Positions 27,671 through 35,448 of a stretch of 64,000 nucleotides of DNA are shown here, piece after piece; within the stretch, counting starts at the first letter, position 1, and each line of letters starts with the position of its first letter. The stretch is from NCBI GenBank assembly GCA_048262655.1, contig JBLXEY010000004.1, forward strand, positions 372,001 through 436,000. Direction: 5' to 3'. Source of the DNA: JABMNT01 sp048262655 (lineage in GTDB: Bacteria > Pseudomonadota > Alphaproteobacteria > Rhodospirillales > Casp-alpha2). The notes under the pieces are model-generated. The model was given only the letters and a program-made list of their open reading frames with translations, had not been told where the DNA came from and made no database searches. Position numbers and translations under genes: made by a program.

Positions 27671-28630
27671 TCAATCAACGCTGCAGGAAGCCCCGCCCAG
27701 TACACAGAATTTTGCACAATGGGGGTGGTTCAGGTGAACGGTTTTAGGGGACAACGCCAGTTCATGCCCCATTTCAAACGCCGGATCGTAAGGCAGTAAT
27801 GTGCAGGGAACCACAACGGGACGCTCTGCCCCCTTTCGTTTGACAATCATCCGGGACGAAGCACACATCATTGTTTCCGGCGCAACACCCAGAATATCCC
27901 AGCAACTCACGGTGATTTCCGGAACGTCCAATTTGGCGTCCATTTCTGGAAACAAGACAAGATTGCCCGGTTTCTCGATATCAATTGGAATGGCTTCACC
28001 ATGGAACAGGGCCTGATAACCCTGGCGGGCTTGATCTTCTGATTCGTCCCAACAGGTTCGCCCGGCGACGGCCAGACTAAACCCGTTTTCCGACAGCCAT
28101 CGCAAGCCTTCAAGCATTGGTTTCCAGGTGCGTACGCCCCGTTCCAGTTCGTGACGCGCCTGAGTATAATGATCCATTGAGACCCGAATGCTCAGTTGCC
28201 CGGCGTAGGTTTTTTGCAGGTCAAGAAGACGGTCCCGTTTGTGGTGCAAGGGTTTCATGGCATTTGTCAAAACCAGCGCTTTGAATCCGCGTGACATGAC
28301 CTGCTCAAGGATCGGCAGCAGGTCAGGGTTCATGAATGGCTCGCCGCCCGTGAAAGCAATCTCCTCGACATCGTAGCCCTGCGCCGCGATCTCATCCAGA
28401 TATTGCACCACATCAGCCGTCGTCAGATAGGCCAGATCGTCATTCTTCGGGCTGCTTTCCATATAGCAGTTTGCACACGTGATGTTGCATAAGCTGCCTG
28501 TGTTAAACCATAGGGTTCGCAGATGCGTAAGCGCGACGACGGCGCGTTCTTCGCCTTTCGCAGTGATCATTGGGTCTTGGAACTTCTGTGGCGATAAGGG
28601 TTTTAGCTCGTTTAACGTGCCATCCGGCAT
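27671..28630 (-). CDS. Radical SAM protein with Cys-rich C-terminus
   Basis: A 319-residue radical SAM enzyme. The [4Fe-4S]-SAM motif is CxxxCxxC at Cys48, Cys52 and Cys55 (CNITCANC); the SAM-binding GGEP is at 95-98. Further cysteines at 193, 243, 256, 276, 305, 309 and 316 suggest an auxiliary cluster of SPASM type, which is usual in enzymes that modify peptides or proteins. The ATG at 28630 has AAGGAG 8 bp upstream. It is the first gene of a two-gene operon with the metallophosphoesterase-like gene. The substrate is unknown and no small precursor peptide gene was found next to it. Confidence 0.9.
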   Translation of the reverse strand: MPDGTLNELKPLSPQKFQDPMITAKGEERAVVALTHLRTLWFNTGSLCNITCANCYMESSPKNDDLAYLTTADVVQYLDEIAAQGYDVEEIAFTGGEPFMNPDLLPILEQVMSRGFKALVLTNAMKPLHHKRDRLLDLQKTYAGQLSIRVSMDHYTQARHELERGVRTWKPMLEGLRWLSENGFSLAVAGRTCWDESEDQARQGYQALFHGEAIPIDIEKPGNLVLFPEMDAKLDVPEITVSCWDILGVAPETMMCASSRMIVKRKGAERPVVVPCTLLPYDPAFEMGHELALSPKTVHLNHPHCAKFCVLGGASCSVD

Positions 28631-28731
28631 TCGTAGGGCTCCTTAAGTTAGCAGAACAACATAAGATCCCTATTTTGTACGCATTGTAGCCACGTATCGC
28701 CAATCAAATAATAGTTACATGGGGCAGATAA

Positions 28732-30201
28732 TTATTGATCAAGCTCCGCCGCAGGCAATTCGATGGTGATAATTAACCCGCCTTCGGGTTTGTTGTGAGC
28801 CGAAATATCGCCGCCATGACCTCTGATAATGGATCTCGCGATAGCAAGGCCGAGGCCAATTCCACCCGTTTCTTTGTTGCGGGATTCTTCCAGTCTGACA
28901 AAGGGTTCGAACATCCGATCCATGTCTGCGTCAGGGATTCCGGGCCCCCAATCTTCGATCGCGATGGTATGGGCGCTTTTTTGCCCCGTATTGGCCGGTG
29001 ATAGAGTTATTTTTGCGGCTTCACCATAAGCAATAGCGTTATCTAAAAGATTTCTAATGGCACGCTTGAGGCTGACCGGTCGCAGAGTCAAAACAAAGCG
29101 GTCAGGGCCATCATAGCTGCAGGTCTTGTTATGGTCCTTGGCATCGTCAACAAGGCTATTGATAAGTGCCGCAAGGTCCGTTGGTCGTGTTTCCTCGGTC
29201 CGGGTTTCTTCGCGGGCAAAGATCAGTGTCGTCTCAATGATTGTCTGCATCTCAGACAAGGTTTCCAGGACCTTTTCGCGCAACTCGTCGTCTTCGATGA
29301 ACTCAGCACGCAGGCGAAGCGACGTCACAGGCGAGCGCAAGTCATGGGAGACGGCCGCTAGCAGGTTCGTGCGGTCTTCGATAAAAGTTTCAAGACGTTT
29401 ACGCATTCTATTAAATGCACGGACCGTGCGCTGGACATCTTCGGGTCCGGCTTCATCGATGTCTGGCGTTGTTTCGCCCCGCCCGACAGCGTCCGCTGAT
29501 GCCGCTAATTGCGACAGGGGCCGGGTTATCCGACGCACGGAAAAAATGACGGCACCAATAATCAGTAGAATGGCAATTCCGAGCGCCAGCAGGGGCTGTA
29601 AGGCCCAAACACTCTCTCGATTAGGAGTTACTGTCGCCGAGTTTAACCATTGTCCGTTTTCAAGCTGAACGGACAATTGAATGCCCCAGCGAAAATGTCG
29701 GCGCCAGCGTTTCCCGTCTTCCGGATGCTTGAAGAAATCCGGCCGCCCATTGCCAGAGTGATAGCGGCGTTTATCCTCTTCATCATCGTCATCATCATCG
29801 CTCTCTTGCGGGGCCTGTTTTCGATTGAATCCGAGCTGCAAATGGACTTCGGCATTGGGCGCGTCCAGTAATCTGCGGAGACGCTTGATTAAGGCGAGTT
29901 CACGGCGTCCATAGAGTCCTGGTGTTGTTGCACTATCATCGGATATGGAAAATTGAATGAACGGCGATTGTGCATTTTTTAACAACTTCGGGTGCAAATC
30001 TGGCGGACTGACGGCAAGCAGTCGGGCGATGGTCGCGGTTCTGGCCAGGACTTCTCCTCGCGATGCGGCTTGCAAGGCTTCGCGTCTTTCATCCGCGAGG
30101 ATCACGATCGACGCGATGTGGCCCCCTAAAACTGCAATAAGAATCAGGCAGATTAACTGTCCGGCAAGGCTTTTGGGTACGAGGCGCTTAAACAGTTTCA
30201 T
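28732..30201 (-). CDS. Sensor histidine kinase with acidic periplasmic domain
   Basis: A 489-residue EnvZ/RstB-type kinase. Membrane segments near 13-35 and 200-222 enclose a periplasmic domain of about 165 residues that holds a run of acidic residues (SDDDDDDEED, about 134-143) followed by a Lys/Arg/His-rich part. Then come HAMP, HisKA (AAVSHDLRSP, His286) and the ATPase domain (NLLDNAI, DWGPGIP, GGIGLGLAI). The ATG at 30201 overlaps the TGA of the response regulator gene (ATGA), so the pair is translationally coupled. The acidic loop suggests binding of cations or cationic peptides; this is inference. Confidence 0.93.
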   Translation of the reverse strand: MKLFKRLVPKSLAGQLICLILIAVLGGHIASIVILADERREALQAASRGEVLARTATIARLLAVSPPDLHPKLLKNAQSPFIQFSISDDSATTPGLYGRRELALIKRLRRLLDAPNAEVHLQLGFNRKQAPQESDDDDDDEEDKRRYHSGNGRPDFFKHPEDGKRWRRHFRWGIQLSVQLENGQWLNSATVTPNRESVWALQPLLALGIAILLIIGAVIFSVRRITRPLSQLAASADAVGRGETTPDIDEAGPEDVQRTVRAFNRMRKRLETFIEDRTNLLAAVSHDLRSPVTSLRLRAEFIEDDELREKVLETLSEMQTIIETTLIFAREETRTEETRPTDLAALINSLVDDAKDHNKTCSYDGPDRFVLTLRPVSLKRAIRNLLDNAIAYGEAAKITLSPANTGQKSAHTIAIEDWGPGIPDADMDRMFEPFVRLEESRNKETGGIGLGLAIARSIIRGHGGDISAHNKPEGGLIITIELPAAELDQ

Positions 30202-30917
30202 TGGTTTTTGACAGTCGCCTGAAACCGATAACCACCCCCCCAAACGGTTTTTATCAGCTGTGGTGACTTGACGTCCGCCTCGATTTTTTTGCGCAGTCGA
30301 CTGACCTGGTTATCAATGCTGCGATCAAAGCTGTCAGCGGCTCGTGACTGGGTTAAATCAAGGAGCTGGTCACGGCTAAGGACACGATCTGGATGGCGAA
30401 GAAATACACTCAAAAGATTAAACTCTCCGGTGCTCAACGGAGTGGTGACACCATCATCACCAATCAGTTCCCGCCTTTTTGTGTCTAAACACCAGGAATC
30501 GAATTGAATTTGGTCTCCCTCAATCTCGCTATGTTCCGGTGGCAGGCTGTGGAAACGTCTGAGTACGGCCTTGACGCGTGCCAACAGTTCGCGAGGATTG
30601 AACGGTTTACTGAGGTAATCATCCGCCCCCATTTCAAGGCCGATAATCCGATCTGTTTCCTCGCTCATGGCGGTTAGCAGAATGACGGGGATTTGCGTTG
30701 TTTCACGCAAAAAGCGGCAGAGGGAGAGCCCGTCTTCGCCAGGCATCATGACGTCGAGAATGACTAAATCGATGGCGCTGTCTTTGATTAACTGGCGGGC
30801 TTTGGCGGCCGATTCCGCCTGACTGACCCGGTATCCGCTTTTCGACATGTACTTTGCCAGCGGTTCGCGAATGTCGCGCGCGTCATCTACAACAAGAAGG
30901 TGATGTGTGCTGCTCAT
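30198..30917 (-). CDS. OmpR-family response regulator
   Basis: A 239-residue regulator with a receiver domain (phosphoacceptor Asp in VILDVMMPGEDG, Thr/Ser site LLTAM, Lys in LSKPF) and a winged-helix DNA-binding domain (SRAADSFDRSIDNQVSRLRKKIE, ending GGGYRF). It is cotranscribed with its kinase and divergent from the EF-hand gene. Candidate target sites are the TGTCKCA-type motifs in the region between them. Confidence 0.95.
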   Translation of the reverse strand: MSSTHHLLVVDDARDIREPLAKYMSKSGYRVSQAESAAKARQLIKDSAIDLVILDVMMPGEDGLSLCRFLRETTQIPVILLTAMSEETDRIIGLEMGADDYLSKPFNPRELLARVKAVLRRFHSLPPEHSEIEGDQIQFDSWCLDTKRRELIGDDGVTTPLSTGEFNLLSVFLRHPDRVLSRDQLLDLTQSRAADSFDRSIDNQVSRLRKKIEADVKSPQLIKTVWGGGYRFQATVKNQ

Positions 30918-31041
30918 GGCCGTTTTATCAATCTCAATTTTAACAAACGTGAAACCCGCCCGCCAGATGTGTTCGCAAAGGCAGCTTTCCGAACTGTTTT
31001 ACTGCATTCTTCAGGGCTAATCATAAAAAAGATGTATCAAA

Positions 31042-31111
31042 TTGTCTCAAACCGCTCATAGACGACAAATTGAGACCAAACACCGGGCCTTCTGACAAAC
31101 TTTTGCGACAA
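31042..31111. promoter_or_regulatory. TGTCKCA motif cluster in the EF-hand/regulator intergenic region
   Basis: TTGTCTCAAA at 31042-31051, its partial inverse TTGAGAC at 31070-31076, and TTTGCGACAA at 31102-31111 lie 70-140 bp before the EF-hand gene start and 125-195 bp from the regulator start. They match the motif upstream of the cytochrome gene at 26.7 kb. These may be operators of the adjacent OmpR-type regulator (inference). Confidence 0.45.
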
Positions 31112-31180
31112 CGCTGGTATTTAATCCTCATCATTCAAACGAAACGAAGTAGTTCAATTATTTATCAAAAGGAAAATGAA

Positions 31181-31708
31181 ATGAAACGATCTGCAAAAAT
31201 CATCATGGGCCTTGTTGCTGGAGGCATTGGTCTGGCATCTGTAAGCGCGGTAATTGCAAGTGAGCGCATGGCAAATCATAAAGAGGTCCTGATGGCATCC
31301 GGATATGAACATGGTCACGGCAAACGGGGCAAACGTCATATGATGAAGGGCGTGACCAAACTCTTCGAAGAGCATGATTTAAATAAAGATGGATCTGTGA
31401 CCCAAGCGGAAGTTGATACGGTCCGCAAGTCTCAACTCGACAAATATGACCAGAATAAAGATGGGACGCTGTCCTTAGGTGAATTCGAAAGTTTGTGGGC
31501 TGAGCGCATGAAGCCGCGCATGGTAGACGGGTTCCAGCGTCTAGACGAAGATGGCAGCGGCAGCGTCACCACGGATGAATTCCTGGCGCCCTTCAGCAAA
31601 ATTATTGACCGCCATGATACCGATGATGACGGCGATGTGGATGAAGACGAACTCAAGAAGCATATGAAGAGCAGATGGGGTTGGAATCGCAATAAAGATG
31701 ACAGTTAA
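31181..31708 (+). CDS. Exported four-EF-hand protein
   Basis: A 175-residue protein with an N-terminal signal-like segment (MKRSAKIIMGLVAGGIGLAS), a His/Lys-rich stretch (HGHGKRGKRH, 44-53) and four canonical EF-hand loops starting at Asp66, Asp90, Asp122 and Asp146, each 12 residues with DxNxDG or DxDxDG and Glu at position 12. Calcium binding in the periplasm is expected. The ATG at 31181 has AAAAGGA 7 bp upstream. It is divergent from the two-component system and probably its target or partner. A terminator follows. Confidence 0.93.
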   Translation: MKRSAKIIMGLVAGGIGLASVSAVIASERMANHKEVLMASGYEHGHGKRGKRHMMKGVTKLFEEHDLNKDGSVTQAEVDTVRKSQLDKYDQNKDGTLSLGEFESLWAERMKPRMVDGFQRLDEDGSGSVTTDEFLAPFSKIIDRHDTDDDGDVDEDELKKHMKSRWGWNRNKDDS

Positions 31709-31738
31709 GAAACACTGACATCGATTTAAGTTAAAGGG

Positions 31739-31763
31739 AACGGGCGCCTTTTAGGCGCCCGTT
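31739..31763. terminator. Bidirectional rho-independent terminator
   Basis: A perfect 10-bp stem (AACGGGCGCC / GGCGCCCGTT) with a 5-nt loop and a T run on the plus side. It lies between the convergent EF-hand and amidohydrolase-like genes and can serve both. Confidence 0.85.
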
Positions 31764-31765
31764 TT

Positions 31766-32803
31766 CTATTCCGCTGCGGATCTCGCATTTTCCGCCGCCC
31801 GCAAAAAATGGACGGCGTTATTGGATAGCGTTGGCCCAAGATAACCCCCTTCCTGAACCAGGAGTGTTGGCAGATCGAGGGCAATGATTCGTTCTGCGGC
31901 ACCGACGAATCCCCGATCTGAAAAAGTAAGTTCAGACAACGGATCATCCGTTGCCATATCAAAACCAAGCGATACAACGACAGCTTCGGCACGAAATTCT
32001 TGGACAGCGGCCATCATCTGATCAATACCTGTCAAAATCGCTGCTTCTCCCGTCCCCTTATCCACAACCACGTTCAATGACGCGCCTTCACCTTCACCAA
32101 TGCCCCGTTCATCGGCGTAGCAAGCAAAGAAGGGGGGATAGTCGCTCGGATCAACATGGATGGACGTAAACAGGACATCACCCCGGTCATAGAAGATGTC
32201 TTGGGTTCCCTGACCGGCATGGGTATCGATGTCGATGATGGCAATGCGTTCAAATTTTTGCCGAAGATGGTGTGCCGCAATGGCGGCATTGTTGAAAAAA
32301 CAAAAGCCATTGGAGTTGCCCCGGCTGGCGTGGTGTCCGGGCGGACGGCACAAGGCATATAACAAGTCATCTCCTTGCATCAGCCGATGTGCACCCTCAA
32401 TGGCCGTCTGTGCGGACCAATAGATCGCGTCGCGCGTCCCTTCGGTTACGGGGCAGGCTGTATCCGTAGAGTAATAGCCCAGTTGCCCGACGATTCCTTT
32501 TGGGAGTCGGTTATGCCCATGGCTGATGTGGTAATTGGGGACGGCAATTGTGTCGGGCTCCGCATAGGCTTTCCAGCGCTCCCAGGCGGTGTCGAAAAAA
32601 TCAACGTAGTCGGCATTATGAACAGCCTTGATTGGATCCGAGCCGTGATCTCCTGGACGGGTGAGTTGGTGTCCATCGGCGATCAGCGCATCGCGCAACA
32701 AAACGGCGCGTTCGGGTTGTTCCGGATGCGAAATTTGAACGCCTTGTCTGAAATAGGATTTAGGCGCATGGCGCAACTGTCGATCATCAAAAATTATCTT
32801 CAT
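31766..32803 (-). CDS. Acetylpolyamine amidohydrolase-like deacetylase
   Basis: A 345-residue HDAC-superfamily enzyme, closest in layout to acetylpolyamine amidohydrolases. The tandem His motif RPPGHHA, zinc ligands in DIDTHAGQGTQD, the third ligand in GFDMATDDP, and QEGGYLG are intact. The insertion YPPFFACYADERG is typical of the acetylpolyamine group. It should deacetylate acetylated polyamines or similar small amines in the cytosol. The ATG at 32803 is 8 bp downstream of the ModE-like gene, so both are probably in one transcript. Confidence 0.92.
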   Translation of the reverse strand: MKIIFDDRQLRHAPKSYFRQGVQISHPEQPERAVLLRDALIADGHQLTRPGDHGSDPIKAVHNADYVDFFDTAWERWKAYAEPDTIAVPNYHISHGHNRLPKGIVGQLGYYSTDTACPVTEGTRDAIYWSAQTAIEGAHRLMQGDDLLYALCRPPGHHASRGNSNGFCFFNNAAIAAHHLRQKFERIAIIDIDTHAGQGTQDIFYDRGDVLFTSIHVDPSDYPPFFACYADERGIGEGEGASLNVVVDKGTGEAAILTGIDQMMAAVQEFRAEAVVVSLGFDMATDDPLSELTFSDRGFVGAAERIIALDLPTLLVQEGGYLGPTLSNNAVHFLRAAENARSAAE

Positions 32804-32811
32804 TATACGCT

Positions 32812-33183
32812 CTACTTGCTGTCCAGGAGGGATTGATACAGAACATCTAACTGTTTGCGGGTTTGTTGATCTGCCTTTTTTTTAATGTTGTCGTAAGCTT
32901 TCAAAATCGCCGTCCCGGCATCGGTTAGTTTTGCGCCACCACCATCCTTGCCACCCTTGGATGTTATCACCACGGGCTGGTCCAGCGCCGTTGATATGGT
33001 CTCAAGAAGAAACCAGGCCCGGCGGTAGTTGATTCCCATTTCGCGCGCTGCTGCTGAAATCGACCCGTGGGCAGCCACTTGTTTTAAAAGCTCAGCCTTG
33101 CCAGGGCCGATTGAGTCTTCGCCAATACCAAGCTTCAAGCGCAACTTAATATCAGGACGGCTGAGGGGCGGCGGTTTCGACAT
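32812..33183 (-). CDS. ModE-type winged-helix regulator (DNA-binding domain only)
   Basis: A 123-residue protein matching the N-terminal domain of ModE: LLKQVAAHGSISAAAREMGINYRRAWFLLETI is the helix-turn-helix and KGGKDGGGAKLTDAG the wing. The molybdate-binding TOBE domains are absent, as in many short family members. The ATG at 33183 has AAGAGA about 5 bp upstream. It is divergent from tupA, which suggests it controls tungstate/molybdate uptake, and it precedes the amidohydrolase-like gene. Confidence 0.9.
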   Translation of the reverse strand: MSKPPPLSRPDIKLRLKLGIGEDSIGPGKAELLKQVAAHGSISAAAREMGINYRRAWFLLETISTALDQPVVITSKGGKDGGGAKLTDAGTAILKAYDNIKKKADQQTRKQLDVLYQSLLDSK

Positions 33184-33230
33184 AAAAATCTCTTGCTTTC
33201 TATATGCTATTTTGATCATATCGATTCGTT

Positions 33231-33270
33231 ATGATGATTTTATCATGTCGCTTCTATATGATGTTATCAT
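33231..33270. promoter_or_regulatory. Paired ATGAT-ATCAT operators between ModE-like gene and tupA
   Basis: Two inverted repeats: ATGAT-N6-ATCAT at 33231-33246 and ATGAT-N3-ATCAT at 33258-33270. They sit in the divergent promoter region, 48 bp from the regulator start and 63 bp from tupA, and are the likely binding sites of the ModE-type regulator. Confidence 0.5.
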
Positions 33271-33333
33271 CCTATCGAATTAAACAAATTTGAAAACCTA
33301 TTTGGTCTTCTGTGGTGAAAAGGTGAACCGACG

Positions 33334-34164
33334 GTGTTGAGAAAAATAGTTGCCCTATCTTTTGCTGTTTTATTTTGCGGCACAGGTGCTGCTGTTGCAG
33401 ACGGCCCTTTTATCACGGTCGCCTCGACAACCTCGACCCAGAATTCTGGCCTTTTTGATGATATTTTGCCCCGTTTCCAGAACGAGACGGGCATTGCTGT
33501 GCGCGTTGTTGCGGTTGGAACGGGGCAGGCCATTCGCCTCGCGACGAAAGGCGATGCAGACGTATTATTCGTCCATCATCGTCCTTCCGAAGAAAAATTC
33601 ATATCGGAAGGATATGGCGTTAAACGCTATGATGTAATGTACAACGACTTCGTACTTGTGGGTCCCAAAGCCGATCCGGCTGGCGTCCGTGGTGATGTCG
33701 ACGTTGTTTCTGCATTTAGGAAAATCGCGGGCACCAAATCTCCATTTGCTTCGCGGGGTGATGACAGCGGAACCAATAAAAAGGAACTCGGCCTCTGGAA
33801 AGCAAGCGGTATCGATGTCATAGGTGTGTCTGGAAACTGGTATCGGGAAACCGGTTCCGGCATGGGCGCGACGCTCAATGTTGCTAGCGGCATGGGTGCT
33901 TATGCGCTGACCGACCGGGGTACTTGGTTGAGTTTTAAGAACAAGAAAGACCTGGACCTTCTGGCCCACGGTGACAAGCGGTTGTTCAACCCCTATGGCG
34001 TGATACTGATCAACCCCGCCAAACATTCACATGTTAAAGCGGGGGAAGGGCAAGCCTTCATTGATTGGCTTGTGTCCGAAAAAGGCCAAGCTGCGATCAC
34101 CGCTTATAAGGTCGGCGGCAAACAGTTGTTTTTCGCCAACGCCAAAAAAATGAACGGCAGTTAA
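33334..34164 (+). CDS. tupA: Tungstate-binding protein TupA-like
   Basis: A 276-residue periplasmic substrate-binding protein. A signal peptide (cleavage near AAVA-DGP) is followed by the oxyanion motif ASTTSTQNSGLFDD, then GDADVLFVHHRPSEEKF and SRGDDSGTNKKE, all characteristic of TupA/WtpA-type tungstate binders. The GTG start at 33334 has AAAAGG about 10 bp upstream. The permease (tupB) and ATPase (tupC) genes that normally follow are missing here; they must be elsewhere or the protein acts alone. Confidence 0.9.
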   Translation: MLRKIVALSFAVLFCGTGAAVADGPFITVASTTSTQNSGLFDDILPRFQNETGIAVRVVAVGTGQAIRLATKGDADVLFVHHRPSEEKFISEGYGVKRYDVMYNDFVLVGPKADPAGVRGDVDVVSAFRKIAGTKSPFASRGDDSGTNKKELGLWKASGIDVIGVSGNWYRETGSGMGATLNVASGMGAYALTDRGTWLSFKNKKDLDLLAHGDKRLFNPYGVILINPAKHSHVKAGEGQAFIDWLVSEKGQAAITAYKVGGKQLFFANAKKMNGS

Positions 34165-34269
34165 CTTCTGGTGTGCCAGAACTGATTAGCGCCAACGGTC
34201 ACAACGCCTGTGCGATGTGTATCCTAGATTTCGGCGATGACTTGCCCGCCATCGTCATTTTTTTGGAGG

Positions 34270-34707
34270 TTACTGAACGTCTTCCGCTTTCGCCGGCTTA
34301 CCATCCAAAAACCAGCGAGTTCTTCCATCCGCAAACTCGACTGCCGGCCCATCCTTTCTGTGGCGTTTGCCGTTCAGAAACCATTGCTTTGTCCCATCCG
34401 CAGAAATAACTGCGGGACCGTCTTCGCGGTGATGCTGATCATGGATATACCAATGTTTTGATCCATCGACAAAATCAAGAGCCGGACCGTCAGTCCTGTG
34501 AAATTTACCATTGAGAAACCATTGCGTCGTCCCATCGGCCAGTTCGCGTGCCGGGCCGTCCTCTCTGTGGTGAAGGCCGCTCCTTAACCATTCTTTTGAT
34601 CCGTCAGGTCGCTCAATGGCAGGACCATCTTCTCGATGCGGGACGCCATTTAGCAGCCACCGCTTGGTTCCATTGGTGTCTTCCACCACTTCGGGCTCGT
34701 CAGTCAT
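34270..34707 (-). CDS. HREDGPA tandem-repeat protein (MORN/YwqK-like)
   Basis: A 145-residue protein made almost wholly of 23-residue repeats. Five full units start near residues 12, 35, 58, 81 and 104, followed by a partial sixth; each reads roughly DGTKxWxLNGKxHREDGPAxExA. Such repeats resemble MORN-variant/YwqK-like repeats seen in bacteria, phages and giant viruses. There is no signal peptide. The ATG at 34707 overlaps the TGA of the preceding DUF3010-like gene (ATGA), so the two are translationally coupled. Function unknown; a binding or immunity-type role is only a guess. Confidence 0.85.
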   Translation of the reverse strand: MTDEPEVVEDTNGTKRWLLNGVPHREDGPAIERPDGSKEWLRSGLHHREDGPARELADGTTQWFLNGKFHRTDGPALDFVDGSKHWYIHDQHHREDGPAVISADGTKQWFLNGKRHRKDGPAVEFADGRTRWFLDGKPAKAEDVQ

Positions 34708-35129
34708 GGATTATTCTTCCGTATATAGAGACACGCCGCCATAAAAGCAGTCTCTTGGTATTTGTTCAAACTCTCTGGAACCTCAAATTTATCTTTTTTA
34801 TGGGCGGCCGCAATCCCTTGCCCGGATACGAACACCGTCTCAATGCTGTTGTTAAGCTGAAACAGGGTTTCGAGTTTAAAAGACACAGACCCACCTGCCA
34901 TTTTTCCTTTCCGCGCCCGTTTTTTGATGACGAAGATATCAATGGCATTGTCTTTGACGAACGCATTGATGCCTTCATAGAACGCCCTGATCTCGCCGTT
35001 GTCTTCGTCATTGTCAATTGTGAGCTTTTTAGGGCTTGAATTGATGAGCGTGTTGGTGCCTTCGATGTTTTCAACAATCACCAAAATGGCTTCCGATGAT
35101 TTGAGTTCAATTCCACATACTCTGGTCAT
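34704..35129 (-). CDS. DUF3010-like RNase H-fold protein
   Basis: A 141-residue protein. The start MTRVCGIELKSSEAI, the middle IDIFVIKKRARKGKMAGG and the end KYQETAFMAACLYI match, from memory, the DUF3010 family of gammaproteobacteria, which has a predicted RuvC/RNase H-like fold of unknown function. There is no membrane or signal segment. It is the first gene of a coupled pair with the HREDGPA-repeat protein. The assignment should be checked by profile search. Confidence 0.75.
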   Translation of the reverse strand: MTRVCGIELKSSEAILVIVENIEGTNTLINSSPKKLTIDNDEDNGEIRAFYEGINAFVKDNAIDIFVIKKRARKGKMAGGSVSFKLETLFQLNNSIETVFVSGQGIAAAHKKDKFEVPESLNKYQETAFMAACLYIRKNNP

Positions 35130-35372
35130 ATCGGGTCTTTCTAGGGTTTTGCATCGCCAGGGAGTGATGGACGGGTTTGGTGATTATGGAGGAAGTTTAA
35201 GAGGTTAGGGCATGGAAAGAAAAGCCAAGTGTTGCGAGCGCAGATAGCACCACGCCGTCCGTTTCTCGTCATGCCGATGTCGTGGCAAACTTTATAAATC
35301 GGTTGTTTTTAACAAAATCGAATTTATACTGATTTCCGTAACAAATTGAAAAATATAGATTTTTCGATAAAT

Positions 35373-35446
35373 GCGGGTGTAGTTCAATGGTAGAACGAAA
35401 GCTTCCCAAGCTTTAGACGGGGGTCCGATTCCCCTCACCCGCTCCA
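35373..35446 (+). tRNA. tRNA-Gly (anticodon CCC)
   Basis: A full cloverleaf can be drawn: acceptor GCGGGTG/CACCCGC, D stem GTTC/GAAC, anticodon stem AAAGC/GCTTT with loop TTCCCAA (anticodon CCC), a T arm with TCCGATT loop, and an encoded CCA end. It reads GGG glycine codons. Only 2 bp separate it from the stop of the convergent TPR gene. Confidence 0.95.
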
Positions 35447-35448
35447 AT

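Noticed and set aside
34270..34707. Repeat DNA as CRISPR or satellite
   Set aside because: The 69-bp periodicity is in frame and conserved mainly at the protein level, so it reflects coding repeats.
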